A model generated the notes under the pieces. It saw only the letters and a program-made list of their open reading frames with translations. It was not told the origin of the DNA and ran no database searches. A DNA stretch of 64,000 bases from Bacteroidota bacterium (GTDB lineage: Bacteria; Bacteroidota; Bacteroidia; Sphingobacteriales; Sphingobacteriaceae). The stretch spans positions 124,001 through 188,000 of the forward strand of contig JAEXHI010000031.1 of NCBI GenBank assembly GCA_023450085.1, read 5' to 3'. Within the stretch, counting starts at the first letter, position 1, and the number at the start of each line of letters is the position of its first letter. Positions 63,227 to 64,000 of the stretch are shown here, piece by piece. The position numbers and the translations under genes are program-made.

Positions 63227-63589
63227 ATGAGCAAAACAATATTGAGTATTGAGGACGATCCTGATATTTTAGCCATTTTGGAAATCATTTTCCAAGATGA
63301 AGGATTTGTGCTCATTGCCAACAGCAAAGGAATGACTGTAGAGGAGATTGCCCTTGTTAATCCCGACGTTATTCTTTTGGATGTAAGGATAGCTGGTTTT
63401 GAAAAAACTGGGCCTCAGCTGTGCAAAGAACTTAAGGCCTATACAAAAACCAAACACCTGCCCATCATTCTGCTATCGGCAGAGCGTGACCTACCACAAT
63501 TAGCCGCTGATTGCCAAGCCGACTCTTATGTAAATAAACCGTTTGACATTAACGGACTTGTTGAATTGGTTGGAAATTTCACCAGATAA
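63227..63589 (+). CDS. Stand-alone response-regulator receiver (CheY-like)
   Basis: 120 residues from ATG 63227 (MSKTILSIEDDPDILAILEI); an in-frame GTG 72 bp upstream is possible but the receiver fold starts here. Acidic pocket in SIEDDPD, phospho-acceptor D52 in DVILLDVRI, the Ser in IILLSAERD, and the conserved lysine in SYVNKPFDI. No output domain. It would pass the signal to a protein partner, or act as a phosphate relay for the upstream kinase. Followed 12 bp later by the DUF892 gene, thus co-transcribed. Confidence 0.92.
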   Translation: MSKTILSIEDDPDILAILEIIFQDEGFVLIANSKGMTVEEIALVNPDVILLDVRIAGFEKTGPQLCKELKAYTKTKHLPIILLSAERDLPQLAADCQADSYVNKPFDINGLVELVGNFTR

Positions 63590-63601
63590 AGACACATACC
63601 C

Positions 63602-64000
63602 ATGAACACTGGCCCAGAAAAACTTGAAATCTTTTTCATCGAACATTTAGACAAAATTTACTGTGCAAAATCTCACCTTGTTGAACGCTTGCCGCAGCTT
63701 ATTCCACACGTGCATTTTCCAGACCTTAAGGAAGCCATGGTGCAGACCTTGGAAAACGTAAGGACTGAAATATCCAGAATGGACTTAATTTACACCCTGA
63801 TGGAGGCCGACTATTCAAACTGTAGCAACAAAGGGCTGATAGGCTTTGTGGATGATGCTTTTGCCGCCATAGATAGGCAAGCTACAGATGAAAGGCTCAG
63901 GGACCTCTCCCTGCTTTTTTACCTACAAAATATTGAAAGCGTAGAGATGGCCTCCTTTCAAATGTTGCAGATGACCGCTGTAAAACTGAAGAATAGGCAA
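63602..64000 (+). CDS. DUF892 (YciF-like) ferritin-fold protein, 5' part
   Basis: First 133 codons; the gene runs off the window. The sequence follows the DUF892/YciF helical pattern: LEIFFIEHLDKIYCAKSHLV ('L.d.y.aE..l...l'), FPDLKEAMVQTLENVRTEIS (second helix), MDLIYTLMEADYSNCSNKG ('l..if..l......k.C.g..G'), GLIGFVDDAFAAIDRQATDE. YciF-type proteins are four-helix, di-metal-binding proteins induced by stress. Co-transcription with the receiver suggests a stress-response output of the kinase system (inference). Confidence 0.85.
   Translation, partial: MNTGPEKLEIFFIEHLDKIYCAKSHLVERLPQLIPHVHFPDLKEAMVQTLENVRTEISRMDLIYTLMEADYSNCSNKGLIGFVDDAFAAIDRQATDERLRDLSLLFYLQNIESVEMASFQMLQMTAVKLKNRQ

Overview
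The window looks like chromosomal DNA of a Bacteroidota member, most likely a Sphingobacteriaceae bacterium close to Pedobacter. This is an inference from a SusC/SusD glycan-uptake pair, C-terminal type IX secretion (T9SS) sorting domains, TAnnTTTG-type -7 promoter elements, weak A-rich ribosome sites, a single-cytochrome SdhCAB complex and moderately low GC. I saw no rRNA, tRNA or CRISPR array.

Layout. 1-4.4 kb: end of an outer-membrane protein gene, a large MscS-type channel and two small secreted proteins. 4.6-10.6 kb (minus strand): an apparent operon of porin, DASS dicarboxylate transporter and sdhC-sdhA-sdhB, which would take up C4-dicarboxylates and oxidise succinate (or run in reverse). 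10.8-18 kb: a phosphonate-catabolism operon (secreted alkaline-phosphatase-superfamily enzyme, zinc dehydrogenase, OPA-type MFS transporter, phosphonoacetate hydrolase PhnA, phosphonoacetaldehyde dehydrogenase PhnY). It is divergent from an XRE-cupin regulator, and seven copies of TTTTCT-N5-AGAAAA lie between them. 18-22.6 kb: small genes, a DinB-fold protein, a 1.1-kb tandem array of ~160-bp units, an esterase and a dispersed repeat.

22.8-45.7 kb is a beta-1,3-glucan (laminarin/curdlan-like) utilisation locus: SusC, SusD, a surface glycan-binding lipoprotein, GH16 and GH128 lipoproteins on the minus strand, a membrane-spanning propeller/Y_Y_Y/LuxR-HTH regulator divergent from them, a 1862-residue T9SS-secreted GH81 protein, and two more T9SS proteins with discoidin domains, one carrying an SGNH-like hydrolase domain. 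Strong terminators separate the transcripts.

45.8-50.8 kb is repeat-rich (four more copies of the dispersed repeat, REP-like hairpins) with a few small genes and an OmpA-family protein. 50.8-57.9 kb is an accessory block bounded by REP-like hairpins: a two-gene pair with PD-(D/E)XK-like motifs, a transposase-type HTH fused to an unknown domain, an XRE-ImmA/IrrE protein with a P63C-domain partner, and a DprA-like/phosphoribosyltransferase pair. It resembles a defence or conflict island and holds the least-described genes of the window. 58.4-64 kb: an S41 peptidase, then a GAF/multi-PAS histidine kinase, a small unknown protein, a stand-alone receiver and the start of a DUF892 (YciF-like) gene, probably a stress-signalling group.
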